Origin: Methylococcaceae bacterium UBA662
GTDB taxonomy: Bacteria; Pseudomonadota; Gammaproteobacteria; Methylococcales; Methylomonadaceae
NCBI GenBank assembly: GCA_002299425.1
Contig: DBNW01000056.1
Location: 1 to 52,367, forward strand
Reading direction: 5' to 3'
Length of the DNA: 52,367 bases
Positions within the stretch are counted from its first letter, which is position 1, and every line of letters starts with the position of its first letter. Below the pieces are notes generated by a model. The model was not told the origin of the DNA and searched no databases. It saw only the letters and a list, made by a program, of their open reading frames with translations. The translations under genes and the position numbers were made by a program. Below, piece by piece: positions 1 through 7,918 of this stretch.

Positions 1-225
1 GGCAATACGCAAAAAGAAATGCGTCTAAAATTTGGCTTGTACGAAGAAACTGGCGTGCAAGAATATTGGTTGGTTTATCCCTACGAACAGGCTGTTTATC
101 AATTTGTGCTCAGTGAAGAGACCGCCAAATACCGGCTCCAAGCCATGTACGCCGGCGATGAACCGGCCACGCCCTATTTGCTTCCCGAGTTGTCGATAGA
201 TTTGGTGGATGTGTTTGCCGAATAA
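1..225 (+). CDS. Uma2-family protein, C-terminal part (cut by window edge)
   Basis: The reading frame is open from base 1, so the gene begins outside the window and only about 74 residues are visible. The KEMRLKFGLYEETGVQEYW stretch followed by a V-Y-P turn is typical of the Uma2 (DUF820) family, which has a PD-(D/E)XK nuclease-like fold; the E and K of the KE-x-RxK-F-YEE-GV-EYW region belong to the family core. Cellular function is unknown for most members. It converges on the minus-strand TPR gene. The family call is fairly safe from this tail; activity cannot be judged because the N-terminal half is not present. Confidence 0.75.
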   Translation, partial: GNTQKEMRLKFGLYEETGVQEYWLVYPYEQAVYQFVLSEETAKYRLQAMYAGDEPATPYLLPELSIDLVDVFAE

Positions 226-288
226 AGCCATGAACGCCGCCACATCGGGATAGCCGAGCTAACACGACAACCGGTAAGAGTAGTGTTT

Positions 289-897
289 TTAATTGCTTGA
301 ACTTACGATGAGACAAGCGGGCAATTCGCCCCGCGCAGCGCGGTCGTGCAGGGCGAGATACGCGGCTTCCAAATGGCGGCAAAAACGCCCGGTATCGAAT
401 AACGCAGAAGCGCGGCGCTTTTCGTCCAATTTACTGCGGATGTCGGTTAATAATTCCGGCGAAGCGGCCAGCTTAAAGGCCCTGTTTTCGTAACCTTCCA
501 CGCTGTTTGTAATCAGTTCCGGCAAGCCGACGGCGTGCAGCAGGCTGCCGGCCATGCGCGCCGCGAAGGCATCGGCGAAATCGGGTTGCAGCGTGATGGC
601 TTGTGCATAATGTTGGACGGCGGCTTCCAGTTGGCCTTGCGCTTTCAAGGTGACGCCGAGGTTGTTGCAGGCCGCCGCGTAATCAGGCTTGCACGAAATC
701 GCCTGCCGGTAACTGGCGGCCGCTTCTTCCAAACGGCCTAGCGCGGCAAAAGCAATGCCTAGGTTGTAATGGACTTGCGCGAAGCCGGGTTTTATCGCCA
801 GCAGTTTTTGATAATAACCGATAGCTTGATCCAGTTCGCCGCGTTGATGGCAGTCCATGGCGAGACGGGCGTATTGGTCGGCCTCGTTGCTGTCCAT
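289..897 (-). CDS. TPR protein fused to the C-terminal tail of an O-GlcNAc-transferase-like protein
   Basis: Residues 5-38, 39-72 and 73-106 form three TPR repeats, each with the usual small, aromatic and Pro spacing. From about residue 112 the sequence changes to RMAGSLLHAVGLPELI and LFDTGRFCRHLEAAY, the extreme C-terminus of SPINDLY/OGT-like (GT41) proteins. The catalytic GT41 domain of several hundred residues that should lie between them is absent, yet the frame is intact, so this looks like an in-frame internal deletion. It follows hisC on the same strand with a 24-bp gap and may be co-transcribed. It could still work as a protein-interaction scaffold but should have no transferase activity. 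The ATG at 897 has no clear Shine-Dalgarno. Confidence 0.7.
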   Translation of the reverse strand: MDSNEADQYARLAMDCHQRGELDQAIGYYQKLLAIKPGFAQVHYNLGIAFAALGRLEEAAASYRQAISCKPDYAAACNNLGVTLKAQGQLEAAVQHYAQAITLQPDFADAFAARMAGSLLHAVGLPELITNSVEGYENRAFKLAASPELLTDIRSKLDEKRRASALFDTGRFCRHLEAAYLALHDRAARGELPACLIVSSSN

Positions 898-921
898 TGA
901 CCGGCATTAATTCAAGTTTAG

Positions 922-2007
922 TCAGCGGCTAAGCAACGCCTGCGCTAAGGCCTGCAAAAAAGCGTCGTTCTCCTCCGGTTTGCCGATGGTGACGCGCAGG
1001 CAATCAACCAACAGGCCGCCTTGCGGGTTGAGGTTTTTAATCAATACGCCTTGTTGTTTGATGGCGGCAAAAACGGCGTTGGCTTGGCCTGGCAGGGTTT
1101 TAAACAGGATGAAGTTGGCGGCGCTGGGGTAGGCGGTGATGCCGTTTGTGTGTTGCAGCGCGGCGAAGACACGGCCGCGTTCGCTGCAAATGGTTTGGGT
1201 TTGTTGTTCGAACACGGCTTTGTGTTGCAGCGCGAAATCGGCGGTCAGTTGCGTCAGGCTGTTGATGTTGTAGGGCAGGCGGATTTTGTTGAGTTCTCCG
1301 ATAATGGCCGGGTCGCCGACCAGATAACCCAGCCGCAACCCGGCCAAACCCAGTTTGGAGACGGTACGCATGACCAGCAGGTGCGGATAACGGTCTAGGC
1401 CAGCCAAAAAACTGGCATTGGCGAACGGCGCATACGCCTCGTCGATAACGACCAGCCCTGGTGCGGCGTCGATAATCGCAGCAATGTCGGCGGCCTCAAA
1501 CAAGTTACCGGTAGGATTGTTCGGGTAGGCGATAAAAATAATGGCGGGGCTGTTTTGTTCTATTGCTGTCAGCATCGCGCCCAAATCCAAACTGAAATTA
1601 TCCGCCTTCAGCGCGATGCCCTGATAAGACAGCCCCAAGCTGTCGCTAATTTGTTTGTACATGACAAAGCCCGGCACGGGGGCTAAGACACGGGCGTTGG
1701 GCGGCAACGCCATCAATAGCATCTGGATGATTTCATCGGAGCCATTGCCCAATAACAAGCCCCATTTAGGGTTGATTTGGTCATGCCCGCGCAAGGTTTC
1801 GGTAAGCCGCCTGGCGGCCGGGTCAGGATAGCGGTTGACCGGGCAGTCTTTAATGGCAGCCCACCACTGGTTTTTTAATGCGTCCGGCCACGAGTACGGG
1901 TTTTCCATCGCATCCAGTTTGATCAAGCCTTGAGCATCAGCGACCGGGTAAGCGGAAAGAGCGAGGACTTCGGAGCGGAACAGTGGGTTAGGTGACGGCA
2001 TGGGCAA
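922..2007 (-). CDS. hisC: Histidinol-phosphate aminotransferase
   Basis: PLP-dependent fold-type I aminotransferase of 361 residues, normal HisC size. It converts imidazole-acetol phosphate to histidinol phosphate with glutamate as amino donor. Visible motifs: YPNNPTGN (161-168), the PLP-contacting VIDEAYAPF (187-195), and the Schiff-base lysine in RTVSKLGLAGLRLGY (K218). It lies 19 bp downstream of hisD on the same strand, the order seen in Pseudomonas-type murA-hisG-hisD-hisC operons. The ATG at 2007 gives an N-terminus of family length. Confidence 0.95.
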   Translation of the reverse strand: MPMPSPNPLFRSEVLALSAYPVADAQGLIKLDAMENPYSWPDALKNQWWAAIKDCPVNRYPDPAARRLTETLRGHDQINPKWGLLLGNGSDEIIQMLLMALPPNARVLAPVPGFVMYKQISDSLGLSYQGIALKADNFSLDLGAMLTAIEQNSPAIIFIAYPNNPTGNLFEAADIAAIIDAAPGLVVIDEAYAPFANASFLAGLDRYPHLLVMRTVSKLGLAGLRLGYLVGDPAIIGELNKIRLPYNINSLTQLTADFALQHKAVFEQQTQTICSERGRVFAALQHTNGITAYPSAANFILFKTLPGQANAVFAAIKQQGVLIKNLNPQGGLLVDCLRVTIGKPEENDAFLQALAQALLSR

Positions 2008-2026
2008 GTGTAGGGTGCGCAGTGCT

Positions 2027-3331
2027 TTATTTAGCGATTCGATACTCGGCGGAACGGGCGTGTGCGGTCAGGCCCTCGCCCCTGGCCAGCACCGAGGCAA
2101 TTTTTCCTAAGCTATCGGCACCGAGTGCTGAGCAGTTAATTAAGCTGCTGCGCTTTTGGAAATCGTACACGCCTAGCGGTGAGGAGAACCGTGCGGTACT
2201 GGCGGTCGGCAACACATGGTTGGGACCGGCGCAATAATCGCCTAAGGCTTCGGCGGTGTAGCGGCCTAGGAAAATCGCCCCGGCGTGGCGGATTTTTTGG
2301 CACAGCACTTCCGGTTCTGCAACCGACAATTCCAAGTGTTCGGGTGCTATTAGGTTGGCGACTTCGGCGGCTTGGTCAAGGTTCTCAACCTTAATAAAGG
2401 CACCCCGGCTTTGCAACGAGGCGGCGATGATGCCCTGCCGTTCCATTTCTGGTAACAGCCGGTTCATGCTGTTTTCCACCGCGTTGAGAAAGTTCCCATC
2501 CGGGCTAAGCAAAATAGCCTGGGCATTTTCATCGTGCTCAGCTTGCGAGAATAAATCCATCGCGATCCAGTCGGGTTCAGTCTGGCCGTCGCAAATAATT
2601 AAAATTTCCGAGGGACCGGCGATCATGTCGATGCCCACTTGGCCGAACACCAGTTTTTTCGCGGTGGCGACGTAAATGTTGCCGGGGCCGACAATTTTGG
2701 CGACCTTAGGCACGGATTCGGTGCCATAAGCTAAGGCTGCGATGGCCTGCGCCCCGCCGATGGTGAATACACGGTCAACCCCGGCCAGATAAGCGGCTGC
2801 CAGCACCATCGGGTTGGTTTCACCCTTCGGGGCCGGGCTAACCATAATCAAATCGGCGACACCGGCGACCTTGGCCGGGATGGCGTTCATCAACACGGAG
2901 GACGGGTACGCCGCCTTGCCGCCGGGCACATAAAGGCCTACGCTGTCCAGCGGCGTAACGTACTGGCCTAGCACGGTGCCGTCGGCTTCGGTGTATTGCC
3001 AGGACGCCAGTTTTTGCTGCTGGGCATAGGCGCGGATGCGCGCAGCGGCAGTTTCAAGCGCGGCGGCTTGTGCGGCGGGCAGGTTGTCCCAGGCGGCTTT
3101 CAGCGTGTCTTTGGCTAATTGCAATTGCGCCGCCGAATCGACAACGCGGTTGTCGAAGCGGTTGGTATAGCCAATCAGCGCACTGTCGCCGCTTTTGCGG
3201 ATGTCGGCGATGATGGCCAGCACGCGCTGGTGGACTTCCAGGTCGCCGGTTTCGTCGTAAGCCAGCAGCTCTTGCAGTTGTTGGGTGAAATCGGGAGTGG
3301 AGGTGTCAAGCTTTTGGATGGAAATAGCCAT
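2027..3331 (-). CDS. hisD: Histidinol dehydrogenase
   Basis: 434 residues, full length. It is an NAD- and zinc-dependent enzyme that oxidises L-histidinol to histidine in two steps. Family signatures: VPGGKAAYPSSVLM (135-148), IVGPGNIYVATAKK (213-226), the metal-ligand region SQAEHDENA (Q263, H266) and GPNHVLPT toward the C-terminus. In related genomes hisD normally follows hisG directly; here an ATPase/TOPRIM pair separates them. The gap to the TOPRIM stop codon is 19 bp, so transcription of hisD probably still comes from the murA-hisG side or from the inserted pair. Confidence 0.96.
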   Translation of the reverse strand: MAISIQKLDTSTPDFTQQLQELLAYDETGDLEVHQRVLAIIADIRKSGDSALIGYTNRFDNRVVDSAAQLQLAKDTLKAAWDNLPAAQAAALETAAARIRAYAQQQKLASWQYTEADGTVLGQYVTPLDSVGLYVPGGKAAYPSSVLMNAIPAKVAGVADLIMVSPAPKGETNPMVLAAAYLAGVDRVFTIGGAQAIAALAYGTESVPKVAKIVGPGNIYVATAKKLVFGQVGIDMIAGPSEILIICDGQTEPDWIAMDLFSQAEHDENAQAILLSPDGNFLNAVENSMNRLLPEMERQGIIAASLQSRGAFIKVENLDQAAEVANLIAPEHLELSVAEPEVLCQKIRHAGAIFLGRYTAEALGDYCAGPNHVLPTASTARFSSPLGVYDFQKRSSLINCSALGADSLGKIASVLARGEGLTAHARSAEYRIAK

Positions 3332-3350
3332 ATTGGTTTACTTAGCAGGA

Positions 3351-4022
3351 TTAAATAAAAATTTGCTTCAGCCAGTTTTCTAATTCTTGAAACAAAGAAT
3401 GATCAATGTCCAATAAACTATCTTCGACAGCGCAATAAAATCCACGCCCAGGCAGGGCTTGCCAAGCTAGCCACGTTGCAATTTCGGCTTTTGTCGAATG
3501 ATGTAATTTAAATTTTGGGCTGGGAATTTCGTTCACAACATGAACGGCATGATTAAATAGGTTTCGCTCGTCTGCTTTGACGCATTGTTTAATGAAATCT
3601 TCAATTACACCTTCATTTGCATTATCGGGCATTATCCATACGCCAAAATCTGCAAGTCCATCCGAATGTTTGAAAACTAAGCCATTTTTCTTATTCTCTG
3701 CTAAAGCAAAATCGTGTTGCTCGACAATGCTTTTTACCCTTTGGATTGTATTTGCGTAGCCATAGCCATGTTGTTTTCTGTCCGCATCGACAACAATTGC
3801 TAGTCGTTCAAGCTCGTTGTCGCTATCTTCAACTTTTTTTAAAAAACTGGGTAACAGTTTAAAAACGTCTTCTTTGGTATTGCGTGGAGATTGATAATCT
3901 TGCGGTGTAGCGACTTGGATTTTCGGGGATTTATTTAGGTTAATCACCTTACAGACTTGAGTGAAAAAATCCCTGTCGGCATAACCTTCAACCAATAACA
4001 CATGAGTTGCATTATTCGCCAT
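3351..4022 (-). CDS. TOPRIM-like (DUF3226-type) protein, partner of the upstream ATPase
   Basis: 223 residues. The N-terminus has a TOPRIM-like layout: HVLLVEGYADRDFF with the acidic E12, then AIVVDADR with D79 and D81, matching the E ... DxD metal-binding pattern. The rest resembles DUF3226-type proteins. Its ATG shares one base with the ATPase stop codon (TAATG), so the two are translationally coupled and likely act together. ATPase plus TOPRIM pairs occur in OLD-family nucleases, Gabija and PARIS; this pair may be a split OLD-like or PARIS-like defence or toxic module, which is inference. The gene is clearly more AT-rich than hisD and hisG, suggesting acquisition by transfer. Confidence 0.7.
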   Translation of the reverse strand: MANNATHVLLVEGYADRDFFTQVCKVINLNKSPKIQVATPQDYQSPRNTKEDVFKLLPSFLKKVEDSDNELERLAIVVDADRKQHGYGYANTIQRVKSIVEQHDFALAENKKNGLVFKHSDGLADFGVWIMPDNANEGVIEDFIKQCVKADERNLFNHAVHVVNEIPSPKFKLHHSTKAEIATWLAWQALPGRGFYCAVEDSLLDIDHSLFQELENWLKQIFI

Positions 4023-5191
4023 TACCGTACCTCAACATCGGCCTGCGTAATGTTGTACAGCTCATCTTTATCAAATACTGTGGCGATAACTTGACCATAA
4101 TTACTTTTTCGTGCGCCTTTTCCCACGCGAAAAAGTACGCCTTCGGTTGTTTCGTTATTTTTCGCAACCTTGGCAAAACTTTCTATGCAGTCCCAACTAT
4201 GCGTTGTGGCAAATACTTGGATGTTTAGCTTTTCTGCTATTTCAAATAATAACGTCCAAATTTTTTCTTGTGTGCTGTAATGCAAGCCGTTTTCAAATTC
4301 GTCGATAAGTAGTATTCCATTCTTCGCAGAAAAAATCTTTAATGTCAGTTGCAGTACCCGCAGCATACCATCACCCAAGCTGTTGAGGGGAACAGGGCGC
4401 GGCAAATCCCTTAATTGAACTTTAGCTGTACGTTCATTTCCTCTTGTTGGGTGGCGCATTGCTGGCGAGCGGCGATCATTATTTTCGACAAAAGCAATAT
4501 TTTCAAAATCGTCCAAAATAACGCGCATTGCTTGTTTGACAATGTTTTCGTGTTCCGTAAAAACAACTCTATCCCATTCTTTTGCTAATTCGTCGATCGA
4601 AATAAATTGGGTAGGAACAATACTACAGGGTAATAAGCCGGAAAATTTTTCGGAAGAAAGTCTAAAACGAGAGCGAGGGGCATTAAAATCCACAATAAAC
4701 CTACGGTCGCCTTTTTCAACCAACAAAGCTTCGATAATTCGGCTATCAAAATTATTATCAATTGAAGGGCTTGTAACAATGTGGCGGCGTATGTGAGTAC
4801 GGCTTATTCCTGCGTCATCTTCTACCGATTCTTCTGTTTCCTGAAGAAAAATATGCTGGATGTATAATGTTTGCTCTTTATTGCCTAACTCTCCGATTGC
4901 AATCGATTTTTCATCATTTGGAAAATGCCTAAATGTGAAAAAATCTTCAAAAGGCATAACGGCCTGTAAATCGGTACCCCCTGTTTCGTCCAATTGAAAT
5001 TTTTCGTCATGCTCTGCTGCAATTTCTTCGAGTAATTCTTGACGACCATTTCCCGCATAAATTCGTAAAGCTTCTAATACTGTACTTTTACCCGAGTTAT
5101 TTTTTCCGACTATTAGGTTGACCCGTCCCAGTTTTTCAACCTTAAAGTCTTCCAATAAACGGAAGTTTTTTACTTCGAGCGAGTTCAACAT
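4022..5191 (-). CDS. OLD/AAA15-like ABC-type ATPase inserted between hisG and hisD
   Basis: 389 residues. Walker A is GKNNSGKST (29-37), the start of an SMC/RecF-like head after MLNSLEVKNFRLLEDF; Walker B is GILLIDEFENGLHY (I292 to Y305, E300 next to the box), and the H-loop is FATTHSWD near 334. This is the pattern of COG1106/COG4637-type ATPases used in OLD and PARIS systems. Unlike full OLD proteins it has no C-terminal TOPRIM of its own; that part is the next gene. It starts 9 bp after the hisG stop, so it has been slotted into the his operon and would be transcribed with it. AT-rich composition differs from its neighbours. Confidence 0.75.
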   Translation of the reverse strand: MLNSLEVKNFRLLEDFKVEKLGRVNLIVGKNNSGKSTVLEALRIYAGNGRQELLEEIAAEHDEKFQLDETGGTDLQAVMPFEDFFTFRHFPNDEKSIAIGELGNKEQTLYIQHIFLQETEESVEDDAGISRTHIRRHIVTSPSIDNNFDSRIIEALLVEKGDRRFIVDFNAPRSRFRLSSEKFSGLLPCSIVPTQFISIDELAKEWDRVVFTEHENIVKQAMRVILDDFENIAFVENNDRRSPAMRHPTRGNERTAKVQLRDLPRPVPLNSLGDGMLRVLQLTLKIFSAKNGILLIDEFENGLHYSTQEKIWTLLFEIAEKLNIQVFATTHSWDCIESFAKVAKNNETTEGVLFRVGKGARKSNYGQVIATVFDKDELYNITQADVEVR

Positions 5192-5200
5192 GTTATTCGA

Positions 5201-5836
5201 CTAATTTGAGTTTCGGTTAGCCAGCGTTTTTTCAAACTGCCGGATCAATTCAACGATGACCCGGTTTTTCATTTTCATCGCAGCTTTGTTGACGATGAGC
5301 CGGGAGCTGATGTCCATAATTAATGCGCGCGGTTCTAGGTCGTTAGCGCGTAGCGTGCTGCCGGTGTCGACTAAATCGACGATGCAGTCGGCCAGACCGA
5401 TTAAGGGTGCCAATTCCATCGAGCCGTACAGCTTGATGATTTCGGCTTGTATGCCTTGGTCGGCAAAATAGTTTTGCGCGGTCTTGACGTATTTTGTGGC
5501 CACGCGAATGCGGCCCTTGAGTTCTGGGGCGTCTTTGTGGGTGGCGGTCATCAGTCGGCAGCGAGCAATTTTTAAATCCAGCGGCTCATAAAGGCAGTCG
5601 GCACCGTGCTCCAGCAAAACGTCTTTGCCGGCAATGCCTAAATCCGCCGCGCCGTATTCGACAAACGTGGGCACATCCGTGGCGCGGATGATGACCAGTT
5701 GCACGTCCGGGCGGCTGGTCTGCAACACCAGCTTGCGGCAGGTGTTAGGATCGTCGGTGGGGACAATGCCGGCTTCGGCCAACAGCGGCAAGGCATCGTC
5801 ATAAATCCGGCCTTTGGATACGGCAATAGTCAGCAT
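5201..5836 (-). CDS. hisG: ATP phosphoribosyltransferase, short form
   Basis: 211 residues, the short HisG type that lacks the C-terminal regulatory domain and works with HisZ, which is not in this window. It catalyses the first step of histidine synthesis, condensing ATP with PRPP. Motifs: ISKGRIY-like start (VSKGRIYDDALPLL), EYGAADLGIAGKDVL, and the PRPP loop region DLVDTGSTLRAN. It lies 12 bp downstream of murA on the same strand. The conserved next gene, hisD, has been displaced by the ATPase/TOPRIM pair. Confidence 0.95.
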   Translation of the reverse strand: MLTIAVSKGRIYDDALPLLAEAGIVPTDDPNTCRKLVLQTSRPDVQLVIIRATDVPTFVEYGAADLGIAGKDVLLEHGADCLYEPLDLKIARCRLMTATHKDAPELKGRIRVATKYVKTAQNYFADQGIQAEIIKLYGSMELAPLIGLADCIVDLVDTGSTLRANDLEPRALIMDISSRLIVNKAAMKMKNRVIVELIRQFEKTLANRNSN

Positions 5837-5848
5837 GGCATTAACCGG

Positions 5849-7114
5849 TTAACAGGGGACCCGGCGAATAACAGCGCCGAGTTGGGTTAGTTTTTCTTCG
5901 ATGTGGTCGTAGCCGCGGTCGATGTGGTAAATCCTATCGACCAGGGTATTGCCCTCTGCGACCAAGCCGGCCAGCACCAAACTGGCAGAAGCCCGTAAAT
6001 CGGTGGCCATGACCGGCGCGGCGCTGAGCCGTTTGACGCCGGTGCAAATGGCGGTGTTCGACTCCAGTTTTATGTCTGCGCCCATGCGGTGCAGTTCTTG
6101 CACATGCATGAAACGGTTCTCGAAAATGGTCTCGGTGATGATGCCAACACCTTCGGCTATGCAATTTAAGGCGATGAATTGCGCCTGCATGTCGGTGGGG
6201 AAAGCCGGGTAGGGGGCCGTGCGCAACGAGACGGCTTTGGGTTTGTTGCCGTGCATGTCCAATTCGATCCAGTTGTCGCCGCAGCGGATGCTGGCCCCTG
6301 CCTCGGTCAGCTTGTCGAGGACGGCGTCCAGCGTGTCGGGGCGGGCGTTTTTCAGCTTGACTTTGCCGCCGGTGATGGCGGCGGCGACCAAGTACGTGCC
6401 GGTCTCGATGCGGTCTGGCATGATGGGGTAGTAAACACCCTCACTGCCCAAGCTGTCGACCCCCTCTATGATCAAGACATCGGTGCCGATGCCGGTGATT
6501 TTGGCACCCAATTTGTTCAAAAAATGGGCAAGGTCCGTCACTTCGGGTTCCCTGGCGGCATTTTCTATAATGGTGACGCCTTCGGCCATGGTGGCCGCCA
6601 TCAACAAGTTTTCGGTGCCGGTGACGGTGACTTGCTCCAATACCAACCGGCAGCCTTGCAAACGCTCGGCTTTGGCGTGGATATAGCCGTTTTCGACGGT
6701 AATTTTGGCACCCATTTTCATCATGCCGTTCAAGTGGATGTCCACGGGCCGGGTGCCGATCGCGCAGCCGCCCGGCAGCGACACATGGGCTTCGCCAAAA
6801 CGGGTCAACAATGGCCCTAGCACCAAGATGGACGCCCGCATGGTTTTGACCAATTCGTAGGGGGCTTCAAAGCTGTTGATGGTGCCGCTATCGACTTCGA
6901 TGTTCATTTTTTCATCGACCAGCAACGACACGCCCATGCGCCCGAGCAACTCCATGGTGGTGGTGATGTCGTGCAGGTGCGGAATATTGCCGATGGTGAC
7001 GGGTGCTTTCGACAGCAAGGTGGCGGCGAGGATCGGCAAGGCCGCATTTTTGGCACCGGAAATGCGCAATTCGCCGGATAATTGTTTGCCGCCGGAAATA
7101 ATCAGTTTGTCCAT
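5849..7114 (-). CDS. murA: UDP-N-acetylglucosamine 1-carboxyvinyltransferase
   Basis: 421 residues. It transfers enolpyruvate from PEP to UDP-GlcNAc, the first committed step of peptidoglycan synthesis, in the cytoplasm. The catalytic cysteine is C117 in LPGGCAIGTRPVD, so the enzyme should be sensitive to fosfomycin. Other signatures: SGAKNAALPILAA near the N-terminus and AFPTDMQAQF. It lies between mlaB and hisG. The small bolA/ibaG gene often found between mlaB and murA is not present here: only 19 bp separate mlaB from murA. Confidence 0.97.
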   Translation of the reverse strand: MDKLIISGGKQLSGELRISGAKNAALPILAATLLSKAPVTIGNIPHLHDITTTMELLGRMGVSLLVDEKMNIEVDSGTINSFEAPYELVKTMRASILVLGPLLTRFGEAHVSLPGGCAIGTRPVDIHLNGMMKMGAKITVENGYIHAKAERLQGCRLVLEQVTVTGTENLLMAATMAEGVTIIENAAREPEVTDLAHFLNKLGAKITGIGTDVLIIEGVDSLGSEGVYYPIMPDRIETGTYLVAAAITGGKVKLKNARPDTLDAVLDKLTEAGASIRCGDNWIELDMHGNKPKAVSLRTAPYPAFPTDMQAQFIALNCIAEGVGIITETIFENRFMHVQELHRMGADIKLESNTAICTGVKRLSAAPVMATDLRASASLVLAGLVAEGNTLVDRIYHIDRGYDHIEEKLTQLGAVIRRVPC

Positions 7115-7133
7115 GGTCAGGCTCTAGGTAATG

Positions 7134-7454
7134 TTAGGCTTCGCGCTCTGCTTGCACGATGGGGCTAGCGAAAATTTCTAGCCCGCCCAGTTTGGCTAGG
7201 CTGCGTAATTGTTCGGGTATGTTTTTGAAAACGGCATGACAGCGTTTGCCACGGGCGTATTTGACCCATTCGATCATCAATGCCAAACCCGCGCTATCGG
7301 CTTGACCTACTTGGCTTAAATCAAGGGTGACTTCTTTGGCTGAGGCTAAAAAGGCTATGGCGTTGGCGGTTTTTTTGTCTATGGTGGAGAAAGTCAGGTC
7401 GCCTGCAATAATAAACTGCCCTGGTTCCTGCTCAATGACCTGTACTTTATTCAC
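7134..7454 (-). CDS. mlaB: STAS-domain protein MlaB of the Mla lipid transporter
   Basis: STAS domain protein that binds the MlaF ATPase on the cytoplasmic face and supports assembly of the MlaFEDB complex. The core DLSQVGQADSAGLALMIEW carries the conserved serine of STAS domains. I chose the GTG start at 7454 (106 residues): it is preceded by an AGAGGA Shine-Dalgarno and overlaps the mlaD stop codon by 8 bases, as expected for a coupled operon gene. A longer form starting at a TTG at 7490 is possible but would overlap mlaD by 44 bases. Confidence 0.85.
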   Translation of the reverse strand: MNKVQVIEQEPGQFIIAGDLTFSTIDKKTANAIAFLASAKEVTLDLSQVGQADSAGLALMIEWVKYARGKRCHAVFKNIPEQLRSLAKLGGLEIFASPIVQAEREA

Positions 7455-7917
7455 TTTTTTCCTCTGCGGATTTGAAGAGGAACTGTCCAATCGCTTTTTC
7501 GAGAATAATGGCAGGTTGGGTGATGTCGATTTTGCCCTGGTCTTTTAGGTAGGTGTCTGACCCGCCCGGTTCAAGGCTGACGTACTGCTCACCCAGTAAC
7601 CCAGCCGTGAAAATGCTGGCGGTAGTGTCATCCGGCAAATTGTTGTAGGCGGTATCGATGTGCATGGTCACCACCGATTGGTAAGTGGTGGGGTTTAAGT
7701 CAATGGCACTGACCTGGCCAATTTTTACCCCGGCCAAAGAGACTGGCGAACGCACTTTCAGGCCTCCGGAATTTGTAAAGTTGGCCGTAAGGGTATACCC
7801 CTGTCCGCTGGTAAATGAGCCTAAGTTGCTGACCTGTAAAGCTAAAAAAAACAGCCCGGCAATGCCCGCGACAACAAATAACCCCACCAAAGTGTCTTGG
7901 GTGTTGGTGTGCTGCAT
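7447..7917 (-). CDS. mlaD: MCE-domain protein MlaD, substrate-binding ring of the Mla transporter
   Basis: 156 residues from the ATG at 7917, which has a GGAG Shine-Dalgarno and lies one base after the mlaE stop codon. One N-terminal membrane helix (LVGLFVVAGIAGLFFLALQV) anchors it in the inner membrane; the MCE domain follows (GLKVRSPVSLAGVKIGQV, then GLLGEQYVSLEPGG). In known systems it forms a hexameric periplasmic ring on MlaFEB and passes phospholipids to or from MlaC. No mlaC gene follows, which is unusual: mlaB comes next directly. Confidence 0.93.
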   Translation of the reverse strand: MQHTNTQDTLVGLFVVAGIAGLFFLALQVSNLGSFTSGQGYTLTANFTNSGGLKVRSPVSLAGVKIGQVSAIDLNPTTYQSVVTMHIDTAYNNLPDDTTASIFTAGLLGEQYVSLEPGGSDTYLKDQGKIDITQPAIILEKAIGQFLFKSAEEKSE

Positions 7918-7918
7918 G

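Noticed and set aside
3351..5191. Calling the ATPase-TOPRIM pair a bona fide PARIS or Gabija system
   Set aside because: The TOPRIM partner looks like DUF3226 rather than the DUF4435 of PARIS, and there is no UvrD-like helicase as in Gabija; only a general OLD/PARIS-like label is justified.
6179..6820. 213-codon plus-strand frame opposite murA
   Set aside because: Glycine/valine/phenylalanine-rich shadow of murA without ribosome site or known family.
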